Positions 1 through 8,260 of a stretch of 23,418 bases of DNA are shown one piece after another. Numbering within the stretch: position 1 is the first letter of the stretch; each line of letters opens with the position of its first letter. Origin of the DNA: CAZFPA01 sp964520975 (GTDB taxonomy: Bacteria > Bacillota > Negativicutes > Selenomonadales > Selenomonadaceae); contig CAZFPA010000031.1 in the NCBI GenBank assembly GCA_964520975.1, positions 1-23,418 on the forward strand, given 5' to 3'. Below the pieces are notes generated by a model. The model was given only the letters and a program-made list of their open reading frames with translations. It did not search any database and was not told the DNA's origin. Position numbers and translations under genes: made by a program.

Positions 1-194
1 TTCTCCCCATCGCCATAGACCTGGCTGATGGTACTCACCCTCTGGATGCCTGCCGTTTTCATTCCAGTCACTGTACGGACTTCCTGTATTGCCGGCCCCG
101 GTACCTGCGCCGCTTCCGCCACCGTACCAAAACCGCCAAAGCCCAATATTCCCAAAGCTGCCAGCACACCAGCCCGTTGCCCGAAATTCCTCAT
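1..194 (-). CDS. Secreted protein of unknown function, N-terminal fragment (runs off the left edge)
   Basis: Only the first 64 codons lie in the window. The start ATG at 192-194 follows a GGGG-rich ribosome binding site (GGCGGGGATC) at a normal distance. The translation begins MRNFGQRAGVLAALGILGFG and continues through a Gly/Ala-rich hydrophobic stretch to an AEA-A site near residue 30, so it reads as a classical Sec signal peptide with an Ala-X-Ala-type cleavage site. The mature part (starting QVPGPAIQEVRTV) has no motif I recognise in the visible 35 residues. The gene is divergent from the hybrid histidine kinase at 618, separated by a long AT-rich spacer. Export is well supported; function is unknown. 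Confidence 0.7.
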   Translation of the reverse strand, partial: MRNFGQRAGVLAALGILGFGGFGTVAEAAQVPGPAIQEVRTVTGMKTAGIQRVSTISQVYGDGE

Positions 195-617
195 TAACAG
201 ATCCCCGCCTTTTTCAATTGATACCTTCATTATATGCAAACCTTCACGAAAAACAAGAAAATCCGCGGCGATTTAATCTATTTCTAATCCAGGTCATACA
301 ATCCCGCATACAGATATGCAGAATCCAGACAAGGCCCCTTGAGAATATAATCTATACCAACCCAAATAATGAATATTATAAATCATAAAATATATCCTTT
401 CATTGGCAGGAGAACAATCCTATCCCATAGAATCAATTGATATTGCGGTGCCGTCGCTCAGGATTTTCTGATAACGGTCCTGCCTCCGACACCACAACAA
501 AACAGAGAGCACCTATATCTCATCAGACTCAGCCAGGGAATTCATGCTGCCTTTTTATGTCGTGTATAGCGACACAAAAGGGGCCTTGTTTCCCAAAAAC
601 GACAAGGAGGTCCTCCC
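195..617. other. 423-base divergent intergenic region
   Basis: No convincing gene is seen here. The part from about 215 to 430 is markedly AT-rich and probably holds the promoter of the minus-strand secreted protein, but no single -35/-10 pair stands out. The right end holds an operator-like dyad at 551-581 and the AAGGAGG ribosome binding site (603-609) of the hybrid kinase. A 12-base sequence, AAGGGGCCTTGT, occurs once on each strand (329-340 minus, 578-589 plus), in the same orientation relative to each of the two divergent genes. Confidence 0.6.
551..581. promoter_or_regulatory. Operator-like dyad upstream of the hybrid kinase
   Basis: Inverted half-sites TGTCG (558-562) and CGACA (570-574) flank a 7-base centre. 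The symmetry extends outward to 12-base arms (CTTTTTATGTCG and CGACACAAAAGG, 10 of 12 positions symmetric). The right arm shares the exact 10-mer CGACACAAAA with the dyad at 11596-11626, which has the same 7-base centre. The centre is 52 bases upstream of the kinase ATG, where a repressor would cover the core promoter. The binding protein is not known from sequence. Confidence 0.55.
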
Positions 618-2174
618 ATGGAAACCATGGAATCCGCGTTCAAAGAATGTTTTGATCAATTACCCACAGGTGTTTTCATCGTCCGCCAGGACACCTATAA
701 AGTTCTCTACTGCAACAACGCCATGACACGCATGTCAAACGGCCGAATAGAGCCCGGAGCTACCTGCTATGAGGCCTTACGCCGGGAGACAGCTCCCTGT
801 ATCGGCTGCTACATGCAGCGCCGAAGCCGGCAGGCACATTTCTATCGTTGGTATAGCAGAAATATCGTGCGTGATTTTTCCATCCGTACAGCAATCATCG
901 AATGGGAAAAGCTTCCGGCCTATGTCATCTTCTGTACAGACCTGAATGAAAATTTTGGCACCAATCATCACCTGGAAAAAAGCGATCTCTTACAAAAATT
1001 AGAGGATTCCCTAACCCTGGCCGAAAAAACCGCGAAGGCAAAATCCGAGTTTCTCTCACGCATGAGCCATGATATACGCACGCCCATGAATGCCATCATC
1101 GGTATGACGAATATGGCCCTGAGCACGGAAAATCCCCCTCACACCACAGACTGTCTGCAAAAGATAAAATCCTCCAGCCAGTTTCTGCTCAGTCTGATCA
1201 ACGACATCCTGGATGTTTCCAAAATAGAGAGCCAAAAGCTGCAGCTCTCCCCGCTCCCCTATCCCCTGACGGATTTTCTCCAACAGATCCGCCAAATCAT
1301 CCAGCCTCTCTGCAAAGAAAAAAACATCCGCTTCACGATCCAGGCCGATATTCCCCAGGATAGCTGCATTTTAGTCGATCCGACACGCTTCAATCAGATC
1401 TTTCTCAACCTCTTATCCAATGCAGTGAAGTACACGCCGCCAGAAGGCAGCGTAGAATTCATCATAGAAAATTATTGGGAAAGAGACCATCTGCGTCATA
1501 TCCATTTTACGATACGCGATACCGGCATAGGTATGTCTGCCAGTTTCCAAAAGCGCATGTTCGAGCCCTTCAGTCAAGAAGATTCCCGCCATATCAACGA
1601 AGCCGCCGGGACAGGCCTGGGCCTGGCTATTGTAAAAAGCCTGGTGGATCTCATGAAAGGCAGCATCTGCGTAAAAAGCGCACCTGGCTGCGGCAGCACC
1701 TTCACCATCGACCTTGAACTGCCGCCCTGCACCTCCGTCAAAGGCATCGAAAAGTCCCTGCCCGGCAATATACGAAACCGCCTGGCCGGACTGCACATCC
1801 TGCTCTGTGAGGATAATTCCCTCAACACAGAGGTCGCGAATTGGATGCTCCAGCAGGCAGGAATCACTGTTTCCACCACGGAAAACGGTCTGGCTGCCCT
1901 GAATACCTTCATGAAAGCAGCCTACTATACCTACGATGCTATCCTCATGGACATCCGCATGCCTGTTTTAGACGGTCTTGCCGCTACGCGACGCATCCGC
2001 GAGCTGGCGCGACCGGACGCCAAAACCATTCCGATCATTGCTATGACCGCAGATGCCTTTGATGAAGACCGGCACCGATCCCTTCAGGCCGGAATGAATG
2101 CACATTTATCCAAACCATTGCAGCCGGATATGCTTTACCGCGTACTGCTTCAATATACGGACCGGGAGTCTTAA
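618..2174 (+). CDS. Hybrid sensor histidine kinase (PAS-like input, HisKA, HATPase, receiver)
   Basis: A 518-residue cytoplasmic hybrid kinase with no membrane segment. Residues 10-115 form a PAS-like input domain with three clustered cysteines (C50, C61, C64). A short coiled linker leads to a HisKA H-box (SRMSHDIRTP) with phospho-acceptor H151. The HATPase domain shows an N-box (N264 to N268), G1 (DTGIG, 301-305) and G2 (GTGLGLAIV, from 331). The C-terminal receiver (391-515) has acidic E397/D398, phospho-acceptor D445 (LMDIRMP), T477 and K499, so all catalytic positions are intact. ATG at 618 is chosen because AAGGAGG sits 8 bases upstream. It presumably hands phosphate from its own receiver to an unlinked phosphotransfer protein or acts on its own kinase; no partner is adjacent. 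It is convergent with the esterase gene, with no clear terminator in the 52-base gap. Confidence 0.95.
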   Translation: METMESAFKECFDQLPTGVFIVRQDTYKVLYCNNAMTRMSNGRIEPGATCYEALRRETAPCIGCYMQRRSRQAHFYRWYSRNIVRDFSIRTAIIEWEKLPAYVIFCTDLNENFGTNHHLEKSDLLQKLEDSLTLAEKTAKAKSEFLSRMSHDIRTPMNAIIGMTNMALSTENPPHTTDCLQKIKSSSQFLLSLINDILDVSKIESQKLQLSPLPYPLTDFLQQIRQIIQPLCKEKNIRFTIQADIPQDSCILVDPTRFNQIFLNLLSNAVKYTPPEGSVEFIIENYWERDHLRHIHFTIRDTGIGMSASFQKRMFEPFSQEDSRHINEAAGTGLGLAIVKSLVDLMKGSICVKSAPGCGSTFTIDLELPPCTSVKGIEKSLPGNIRNRLAGLHILLCEDNSLNTEVANWMLQQAGITVSTTENGLAALNTFMKAAYYTYDAILMDIRMPVLDGLAATRRIRELARPDAKTIPIIAMTADAFDEDRHRSLQAGMNAHLSKPLQPDMLYRVLLQYTDRES

Positions 2175-2226
2175 ATCTTCTCCTGCTCTTACGCTCAAAT
2201 CATTTGCCTTTGGCTATATTCTCCAT

Positions 2227-3333
2227 TTATTTCCACTCCATGATCCGGCCGACCTCGCCGTAGAGGTAAGCAGCGATCTTCCTGGAGCCGGCAATGGTCG
2301 GATGCGTATCGTCGCCAATGAAATCATTTTCCTTGAGCTGCAGTGCCGGGCCGTGCATGGGCAGGAAATAGAGCTTCCTGTCACCGGCCTGCTGCTGATG
2401 CGCTACGGCCTGCTGTATCCACTGGCCGGGCTCTGTGCCGAGATTGATGGGAATGGGGTCCATGGCGATGAGCACGGCCTCGGGGTTCATGCCGCGCACA
2501 AGGCGCAGCAGACGCTCATAGCCGGCAATAAAAGCCTCCGCAGCCGGCTTTTTCGGCTGCTCAACGAAATCATTCGTTCCGATAGCCAGCAGAATGCACT
2601 GCGGCGGGAACTTCGCCGGATTCCATTGCGGCTTTGCCTGCGTGAAAAAGGTCTGCGGATAGGTATCCTCTGTATGGAGCGCCTTTCCCTGCTCACGTTT
2701 CTCCCAGCTTTCCGTATAGTTATGGACCACGCCCTCACCGGATTTTGCCACAATGCTCCATTCAGCCCCGAGCTTCTGCGCCAGCACCGGACCAAAGGCA
2801 GTGAGCCCATCCTCGATCGTATAATAGGAAAGCCCCAGCGGCCCATCGTTCATGGCCCCGGCCGAAATAGAGTCCCCAATGACCTCGATGCGCCGCTCAC
2901 TGGCCCGGGCCGGCGGCAGCAGCTGCGCGCCATCGTCCAGCAGCAGCCCGCCAAAACCACTGATACCGGCCTCACCCTCGCTGCAGCGGGCTAAAAACAG
3001 GGTATGCCGGCCCGGCGCCAGGTTTTCAGCCAGCAGCTTTTCATCTGTCCGCGGCCGGAATTTCGTGTATTCCCGGCCATCGATACTGTACCGCCACCAG
3101 TTCTTTTCCGCCTGCAGCTTCACCCGCAACGAGGTCCCGGTGAAATCCACCCGCAGGTAGGCCGCACCGCGCCCCGTACGCCGGATACCGGAATTTCCGC
3201 TGTCCCAGCGGCCGAAATACTGGATTTCCGGCGCATCGGACTTCGCCCATACCGCCGCCTCACCAATTGCACCGCCAAGCCATATACTGCCAGCAGCCAG
3301 ACTCACAGCAACACATTGCCTCCATAGTTTCAT
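2227..3333 (-). CDS. Secreted SGNH/GDSL hydrolase, CE2-like carbohydrate acetylesterase
   Basis: A 368-residue exported esterase. The start is placed at ATG 3333 (MKLWRQC), which follows AAGGTGGGGGAG and opens a signal peptide ending near an EAA-type site; a longer reading frame upstream lacks a ribosome binding site. Residues about 30-140 look like the jelly-roll accessory domain of carbohydrate esterase family 2. The catalytic SGNH fold follows with GDS (nucleophile S155), a Gly in SGEG, GTND (N254) and DDTHP (H344, with D341/D342 nearby), the set expected for deacetylases of xylan or other acetylated sugars. The substrate is inferred only from family resemblance. It stands alone and is divergent from the dynamin gene. 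Confidence 0.85.
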   Translation of the reverse strand: MKLWRQCVAVSLAAGSIWLGGAIGEAAVWAKSDAPEIQYFGRWDSGNSGIRRTGRGAAYLRVDFTGTSLRVKLQAEKNWWRYSIDGREYTKFRPRTDEKLLAENLAPGRHTLFLARCSEGEAGISGFGGLLLDDGAQLLPPARASERRIEVIGDSISAGAMNDGPLGLSYYTIEDGLTAFGPVLAQKLGAEWSIVAKSGEGVVHNYTESWEKREQGKALHTEDTYPQTFFTQAKPQWNPAKFPPQCILLAIGTNDFVEQPKKPAAEAFIAGYERLLRLVRGMNPEAVLIAMDPIPINLGTEPGQWIQQAVAHQQQAGDRKLYFLPMHGPALQLKENDFIGDDTHPTIAGSRKIAAYLYGEVGRIMEWK

Positions 3334-3411
3334 AAGCTCCCCCACCTTATCGTAATTGTCTGCTCCTTTTCCCTTTCTATTTTCTCGCTTCCCCGTCAAA
3401 ACCCTTTTTTA

Positions 3412-3445
3412 CCGGCCAGGAAGCATCGATGCGCACCCTGACCGG
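3412..3445. promoter_or_regulatory. Large dyad between the esterase and dynamin genes
   Basis: CCGGCCAGG (3412-3420) and CCTGACCGG (3437-3445) are inverted with one mismatch and enclose the perfect palindrome GCATCGATGC (3423-3432). Read as minus-strand RNA the mismatch becomes a U-G wobble, so a leader hairpin upstream of the esterase gene is possible. An operator acting on both divergent genes is the alternative. Confidence 0.35.
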
Positions 3446-3453
3446 CAGCACCA

Positions 3454-3482
3454 TTGCCATTCCCCGCCGGTTAGGATAAAAT
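3454..3482 (+). promoter_or_regulatory. Sigma-A-type promoter of the dynamin gene
   Basis: TTGCCA (3454-3459) and TAAAAT (3477-3482) each match the housekeeping consensus at five of six positions and are separated by exactly 17 bases. Transcription would begin near 3489, about 30 bases before the start codon at 3521. Confidence 0.65.
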
Positions 3483-3520
3483 GGATTTATCGTGACATTT
3501 TCAATAAGGAGCCTTCATTT

Positions 3521-6500
3521 ATGATACAACCCATGGACGAACTCACACCCACCCAGCTCAAAAACCGTCTGTTATCCTTTGCTGCTTTTTTCCAGCAGGC
3601 CCAGGATGAAAAAGCTGCAAAAAAAATCCGGGACCTGGCACAAAAGCTGCACGAGCATGCGTTTGGCATCGCCTTCTGCGGCCATTTCTCAGCGGGAAAA
3701 TCCCGCATGATCAATGAGCTGCTCGGCGAAAACCTGCTGCCCTCAAGCCCGATCCCGACCAGCGCAAATCTCGTCAAGGTCCATGCGGGCGAGGAATACG
3801 CGCTCGTGCATTTCCGCGAGGGAACGCCGCGCAAATACCTTGCGCCCTATGACTACGAGCAGATCAAGAGCTTCTGCCAGGACGGTGATGCGATTGCCTC
3901 CATCGAGCTCAGCCATGCGGATGTCCAGCTGCCGCCGGGCACGGTCATCCTCGATACGCCGGGCATCGATTCCGCGGATGATGCGCATCGCATTGCCACA
4001 GAGTCCGCAGTCCATCTGGCCGATCTCATCTTCTACGTGATGGACTACAACCATGTGCAGTCCGAGGTGAATTTCCGCTTTACCCAGGAGCTCACGGCTG
4101 CCGGCAAGGAGGTCTGCCTCGTCATCAATCAGATTGACAAGCATTCCGCCGCCGAACTCTCGTTCAGCGATTTCCAGGCCAGCGTCGAAAAGGCGTTTGC
4201 GGCCTGGGGTGTAAAGCCGGCAGCGATCTTCTATACCTCACTGCTGCCCGGGGTGATGGAAACCAGTGATTTTCCGCGCCTCCAGGGCTTCCTGCGCACC
4301 CAGCTCGCGCAAAAGGATACCCTGCTGCTGGCCTCCATCCAGGCCTCACTGTCGTGCATCTGCCAGGAGCATCTGCGCGACGCCGGACTGGCAGCCGAGC
4401 AAACGCTTGAAAAAGAACATGCGCTGCTCGCAGCACTGCCACCCGAGCAGCGGGCCGCCCTGCAGGCTGACTGCGAGGCCTTGCAGCAGGCAGCGGCAGC
4501 TCTGCAGCAGGATGCGGCTCCGCTGCTGCGGGATGGCATCCAGCAGATCCTCAACAACGCCTATCTCATGCCGTTCAGCACCCGTGCGCTCGCGGAAGCC
4601 TACCTGGAAGCCTGTCAGCCGGACTTCCATATAGGCTTCTTCTTTCAAAAGAAAAAGACCCTGCAGGAACGTGAACAGCGCCAAAACGCTTTCTGGCACG
4701 ACCTGCAGGAAAAGACCCAGGCACAGCTCGAATGGCATCTGCGGAATCTGCTGCTCGATTTTTTCCATGCGCAGGATCTGACCGATGACGCTCTGCTGGC
4801 GGCAATCCAGGCCTTCACGCTCCAGCCGCCGCTCTCCCTGCTCGACGAGGGGCGAAAGGACGGTGCTCGCCTCACGCAGGATGGCAGCTTCGTTTTGAAC
4901 TATACGGAAAATACCGCTGACGCGGTGAAGCGCTTCGCCAAAAAAGAACTGCAGGGCCTTGTCGAGCGCCTGCTGGCGGCCCGTAAAGCCCATCTGCAGC
5001 AGCGCATCGCGGCCATCGAACAGCACCCGGCTGCTGGGGACTGCCAGCAGGCAGCCCGCAGGATTGCCGCGGCGGAAGCCGCCCATAAAGTGCTTGCGGC
5101 AGAGCTGCAGGAACGGCTCACCGCGCCGCCTGTCCCCCAGTCAGACCCCTGGCAGCTCTTTGCCCCTATCGAGGAACAGGTAGAAATCATTGCGGGCGCT
5201 GCCGGACGGGCCCCCGCACCGGCAGCGGTGGCCGAAGCCCCCGCAGGCAGCACCGCTCCTGCAGCGGTTGCGGCCAAGGCAGCCACCGGCACCGGTTCCG
5301 ATCCTCAGCACCTGCAGTCCCGGCTGCAGCGGGCAGCAGAACTGCTCACCCCCCTGCCGGGCCTTGGCCGACTGGGGCGCGAGCTCGCGAGTGCCGCCCA
5401 GCGCCTGGCAAAGAAGCAGTTCCTGGTCACGCTCTTTGGTGCCTTCAGCGCTGGAAAATCTTCCTTTGCCAACGCACTGCTCGGCACCAGTCTGCTGCCG
5501 GTATCACCAAACCCAACGACAGCCGCCATCAACAAAATCCGGCCTGTCGATGAAGCACATCCGCATGGTACAGTGTGCGTAAAGTTCAAGGACTGCGAGG
5601 TGCTGCTGGCTGATCTGAACCGCGCACTCAAGGACAGCGGCCGCCAGGCGGCAAGCCTTGACGAAGCCCGCCAGTACGCTGCCGCCTACCTGGAGGACAG
5701 CACCGCCAGCCAGCGCAGCGCGGCCTTCCTGCGGGCCTTTCTGGGCGGCCTTGCGGCAGCACAGCCCCGGCTCGGACAAGGCTTCGCGATTTCACTGGAC
5801 GACTTTCCTGCCTATGCCGCACAGGAAGAAAAATCCTGCTTCGTCGAATGGATTGAGATCTACTTCGACTGTGCGCTGACCCGGCAGGGCATCACGCTCG
5901 TCGATACACCGGGCGCGGATTCCATCAATGCCCGTCACACGGATATGTCCTTTGATTTCATCCGCCGCTCGGACGCGGTGCTCTTCGTTACCTATTACAA
6001 TCACGCTTTCTCCCGCGCGGACCGCGAATTCCTCATCCAGCTGGGACGTGTAAAGGATGCCTTTCAGCTCGATAAGATGTTCTTCATCGTAAATGCCATC
6101 GACCTGGCTGCCGATGACGCTGAGCAGGCTGCCGTTCTTGCCTACATCCGGCAGAATCTGCTGAACTACGGCATCCATTCCCCGCAGCTCCATGCGATTT
6201 CCAGCCAGCAGCTGCTGGCAGACAAATGCGCGGGCCGTCCCGGCTGCTCCGACTTCGAGCAGGCCTTTGCCCGCTTCGTCCGCGAGGATCTGACCGCAAT
6301 CTCCTGTCAGGCCGCTGCGCAGGAATATCAGCGGGCCGTACGCCTGCTGGCAGAACTGCTCACGGCCAGCCGCGAGGCCGCAGCCCGCCAGCCGCAGCAG
6401 CAGGCCGCCTTGCTGGCACAACAGCAGCAGGCCAAAGACTGCCTGCAGGCCGCAAATCACCAGGAACTTCTCCAGCGGCTGCAGCAGGAAGCCGCCGAGC

Positions 6501-7138
6501 TTCTCTATTATGCAGGACAGCGCGTAGCGCTCCGCTTCAGCGATTTTTTCCGGGAAAGCTTCAATCCGGCCACACTCAAGACAGGAACGGACTACCAGCG
6601 GGCATTGTCCCTGGCGGCCAGGGAATGCCTGGAAGCTGTCGGCTTTGATTTTGCCCAGGAAATGCGCGCCACCAGCGTCCGCCTTGAGGCCTTCTGGCGC
6701 AAGAGCCTGCAGCACTGGCTGCCCGCCCTGGAAAACAGGCTGCAGGCCATCCAGCCGCAGCTCTCCTTCGCCGCGGTGGAAGCGCCGATTGCCCTCGACC
6801 TTTCCTTTGCCCCCGCCTTTGCCGCGCTGCTGCCTGACTGGCAGGACGAAGCCCGGAAACACTTCCGGAATCCCCGCAGCTTTTTCGAGGCAGGCGACTG
6901 CCGGCGCCTGGAAGAAGCCCTGACACTGCGGCTCCAGTCCGCTATCGAGCCGGCACTCCGGCGGGAGCAGTCCCGCCTGCAGACTTCCTGTCAGGATGCC
7001 GCAGCGAATGCCTTCTGCTCGCTGCAGCACGATCTCCAGGCACAGCTCGACGATTTCTACGAAAGCCAGCAGCTTGCCCGAAACGGCGCGATTCCGCCCG
7101 ATCAGCTCCAGCACATCTGCGAACAATTACAGGCATAA
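3521..7138 (+). CDS. Tandem two-GTPase bacterial dynamin-like protein (DynA type)
   Basis: A 1205-residue fusion of two dynamin-like halves, close to the length of Bacillus DynA (about 1190). The first GTPase has a P-loop GHFSAGKS (54-61, K60), switch T80, DTPG (145-148) and NQID (203-206). The second has GAFSAGKS (640-647, K646), PTT of switch I, DTPG (795-798) and NAID (858-861). Helical stalk regions rich in Ala, Gln and Leu follow each GTPase. An Ala/Pro-rich linker (about 560-593) joins the halves. ATG 3521 is chosen because AAGGAG at 3506-3511 is 9 bases upstream; the frame is open further upstream but without a binding site. Known relatives tether and fuse membranes and help cells tolerate membrane stress or phage; that role is inferred here. 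It is a single-gene unit with its own promoter and terminator. Confidence 0.93.
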   Translation: MIQPMDELTPTQLKNRLLSFAAFFQQAQDEKAAKKIRDLAQKLHEHAFGIAFCGHFSAGKSRMINELLGENLLPSSPIPTSANLVKVHAGEEYALVHFREGTPRKYLAPYDYEQIKSFCQDGDAIASIELSHADVQLPPGTVILDTPGIDSADDAHRIATESAVHLADLIFYVMDYNHVQSEVNFRFTQELTAAGKEVCLVINQIDKHSAAELSFSDFQASVEKAFAAWGVKPAAIFYTSLLPGVMETSDFPRLQGFLRTQLAQKDTLLLASIQASLSCICQEHLRDAGLAAEQTLEKEHALLAALPPEQRAALQADCEALQQAAAALQQDAAPLLRDGIQQILNNAYLMPFSTRALAEAYLEACQPDFHIGFFFQKKKTLQEREQRQNAFWHDLQEKTQAQLEWHLRNLLLDFFHAQDLTDDALLAAIQAFTLQPPLSLLDEGRKDGARLTQDGSFVLNYTENTADAVKRFAKKELQGLVERLLAARKAHLQQRIAAIEQHPAAGDCQQAARRIAAAEAAHKVLAAELQERLTAPPVPQSDPWQLFAPIEEQVEIIAGAAGRAPAPAAVAEAPAGSTAPAAVAAKAATGTGSDPQHLQSRLQRAAELLTPLPGLGRLGRELASAAQRLAKKQFLVTLFGAFSAGKSSFANALLGTSLLPVSPNPTTAAINKIRPVDEAHPHGTVCVKFKDCEVLLADLNRALKDSGRQAASLDEARQYAAAYLEDSTASQRSAAFLRAFLGGLAAAQPRLGQGFAISLDDFPAYAAQEEKSCFVEWIEIYFDCALTRQGITLVDTPGADSINARHTDMSFDFIRRSDAVLFVTYYNHAFSRADREFLIQLGRVKDAFQLDKMFFIVNAIDLAADDAEQAAVLAYIRQNLLNYGIHSPQLHAISSQQLLADKCAGRPGCSDFEQAFARFVREDLTAISCQAAAQEYQRAVRLLAELLTASREAAARQPQQQAALLAQQQQAKDCLQAANHQELLQRLQQEAAELLYYAGQRVALRFSDFFRESFNPATLKTGTDYQRALSLAARECLEAVGFDFAQEMRATSVRLEAFWRKSLQHWLPALENRLQAIQPQLSFAAVEAPIALDLSFAPAFAALLPDWQDEARKHFRNPRSFFEAGDCRRLEEALTLRLQSAIEPALRREQSRLQTSCQDAAANAFCSLQHDLQAQLDDFYESQQLARNGAIPPDQLQHICEQLQA

Positions 7139-7140
7139 AC

Positions 7141-7177
7141 AAGGCCGGGATTCTGTACACGACAGAATCCCGGCCTT
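7141..7177. terminator. Perfect 16-bp hairpin between convergent dynamin and VirK-like genes
   Basis: AAGGCCGGGATTCTGT (7141-7156) pairs without mismatch with ACAGAATCCCGGCCTT (7162-7177) across a 5-base loop. It starts 3 bases after the dynamin stop codon and 18 bases from the stop of the minus-strand gene. The T-tracts on either side are weak, so it may end transcripts from both directions or serve mainly as a stable 3' end. Confidence 0.8.
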
Positions 7178-7194
7178 ATGTATCCTTTATTGTG

Positions 7195-8106
7195 TTACCG
7201 GCGAAACGCCACCCAGTTTTCCCGCATAGCCGCAGCGATCTCATCCAGCCACACGTAACGCTTCCTGTACTGGCTCCGCTTGTGCGTTTTCACTGTTTCC
7301 AGCGGCTTTCGCACACTCTGCAGCGGCAGCTCATAAAAGCGCGGGTCCTCCAACGGCCAGCCGCCAACTTCCTGCCAGAACGCATCCAGCGAGGTTTTCA
7401 GCTTGCGATCGAGACGCACATGGTTATTGGTATAAAATCCCCGGTTGGATATCGCGTAGATATGCTGCAAGCCCCATATTCCAGCCATCTGCTGGATGAC
7501 ATACAGCATAAAATTCTTTGGCCGGCAGCCAAAAAAGCGCTTGGTCAGGGCATGGATGAGCTCACGTCCGCCCAGGCTCCCCTGCAGCGCCCCAATGAAC
7601 AGCGCGTTTTCGCCAGCGGCATTCTGCCCCAGCCAAAAGGTGATATGATAGACCCGCTTTCCCTCTCGCATGAGGTCCAGCGTCATAATCCCTTCCTTGC
7701 GATCCACATAGAAAAAATCCAGTCCCAGGCTCAGCTCCTCCTGCTGCCAGAGCAGCAGCCGCTGATCGTAGTAGATCTGCTCCAGTGCCGCCGCAGAAAA
7801 CATCTGCTGACAAAACAGAAAATGCTGCTCAATGAGACGGCAGCGCTCCGCCATCGTGGAATTATGATAGAAAACATGGCGCGAAAGCTGTTCATAAAAA
7901 ATGGCATTATTCCGTTCCAGCTTCGACAGCTCGACCTCCCCGGCAAAAAACCGCGCAAAACCACGCACCAGCCTGCCATGCTTGAGACCACGCAGCCAGA
8001 ATACCAGAAGCCGCTGCAAATTAAAGTCTGAACGGTCACGATGACGATAAATCCGATTGCCTAATGTTATAATATCCAACAAAATACTTTTCCACTCCAA
8101 TACCAC
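7195..8106 (-). CDS. VirK/YbjX family protein (DUF535)
   Basis: A 303-residue protein that resembles the VirK/YbjX family (DUF535) along its length. Recognisable parts are the LERNNAIFYEQL segment, the LGQNAAGENALFIGALQG core, a GLQHIYAISN segment, and the basic C-terminal RKPLETVKTHKRSQYRKRY stretch followed by LDEI. Relatives in enteric bacteria are linked to virulence and to resistance against antimicrobial peptides, but their biochemical activity is not established. The start is uncertain: the longest frame begins with GTG at 8106 without a ribosome binding site; a TTG at codon 9, 12 bases after GGAG, is an alternative. A promoter and a leader hairpin precede it. Confidence 0.82.
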   Translation of the reverse strand: MVLEWKSILLDIITLGNRIYRHRDRSDFNLQRLLVFWLRGLKHGRLVRGFARFFAGEVELSKLERNNAIFYEQLSRHVFYHNSTMAERCRLIEQHFLFCQQMFSAAALEQIYYDQRLLLWQQEELSLGLDFFYVDRKEGIMTLDLMREGKRVYHITFWLGQNAAGENALFIGALQGSLGGRELIHALTKRFFGCRPKNFMLYVIQQMAGIWGLQHIYAISNRGFYTNNHVRLDRKLKTSLDAFWQEVGGWPLEDPRFYELPLQSVRKPLETVKTHKRSQYRKRYVWLDEIAAAMRENWVAFRR

Positions 8107-8146
8107 GAGAAATTATATGTTTCTCCAGCGTTTCATCTTCCCCATA

Positions 8147-8175
8147 AAAGACGGTCGACGCATCACACCGTCTTT
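8147..8175 (-). terminator. Hairpin with U-tract upstream of the VirK-like gene
   Basis: AAAGACGGT (8175-8167, read on the minus strand) pairs with ACCGTCTTT (8155-8147) around an 11-base loop and ends in UUUU. It could terminate the EcsC transcript 85 bases after that stop codon. If the promoter at 8192-8220 is used, the hairpin lies inside the VirK leader and would act as an attenuator. Confidence 0.55.
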
Positions 8176-8191
8176 CATTCAGTACTGGAAT

Positions 8192-8220
8192 ATCATAGCA
8201 TTTTCATTTGTATACAGCAA
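8192..8220 (-). promoter_or_regulatory. Candidate promoter of the VirK-like gene
   Basis: On the minus strand TTGCTG (8220-8215) and TATGAT (8197-8192) are 17 bases apart. The -10 matches at five of six positions, the -35 only at three. The start would be near 8185, giving a leader of about 80 bases. Confidence 0.45.
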
Positions 8221-8260
8221 TCAAAAAAACCTATAAATTTCCGCTTTATGGTACCATTTT

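Noticed and set aside
2098..2994. 298-codon plus-strand open frame over the esterase gene
   Set aside because: It begins inside the kinase receiver and runs antisense to a clear SGNH hydrolase; no start signal.
6360..6440. Repeated CAGCAG/GCCGC-type words in the dynamin gene, considered as a tandem repeat
   Set aside because: They encode irregular Gln/Ala-rich helix, with no fixed unit length; ordinary low-complexity coding sequence.
5792..7126. 444-codon minus-strand open frame inside the dynamin gene
   Set aside because: It lies wholly antisense to a gene with full dynamin motifs, has no ribosome binding site, and results from the GC-rich codon pattern of the coding strand.
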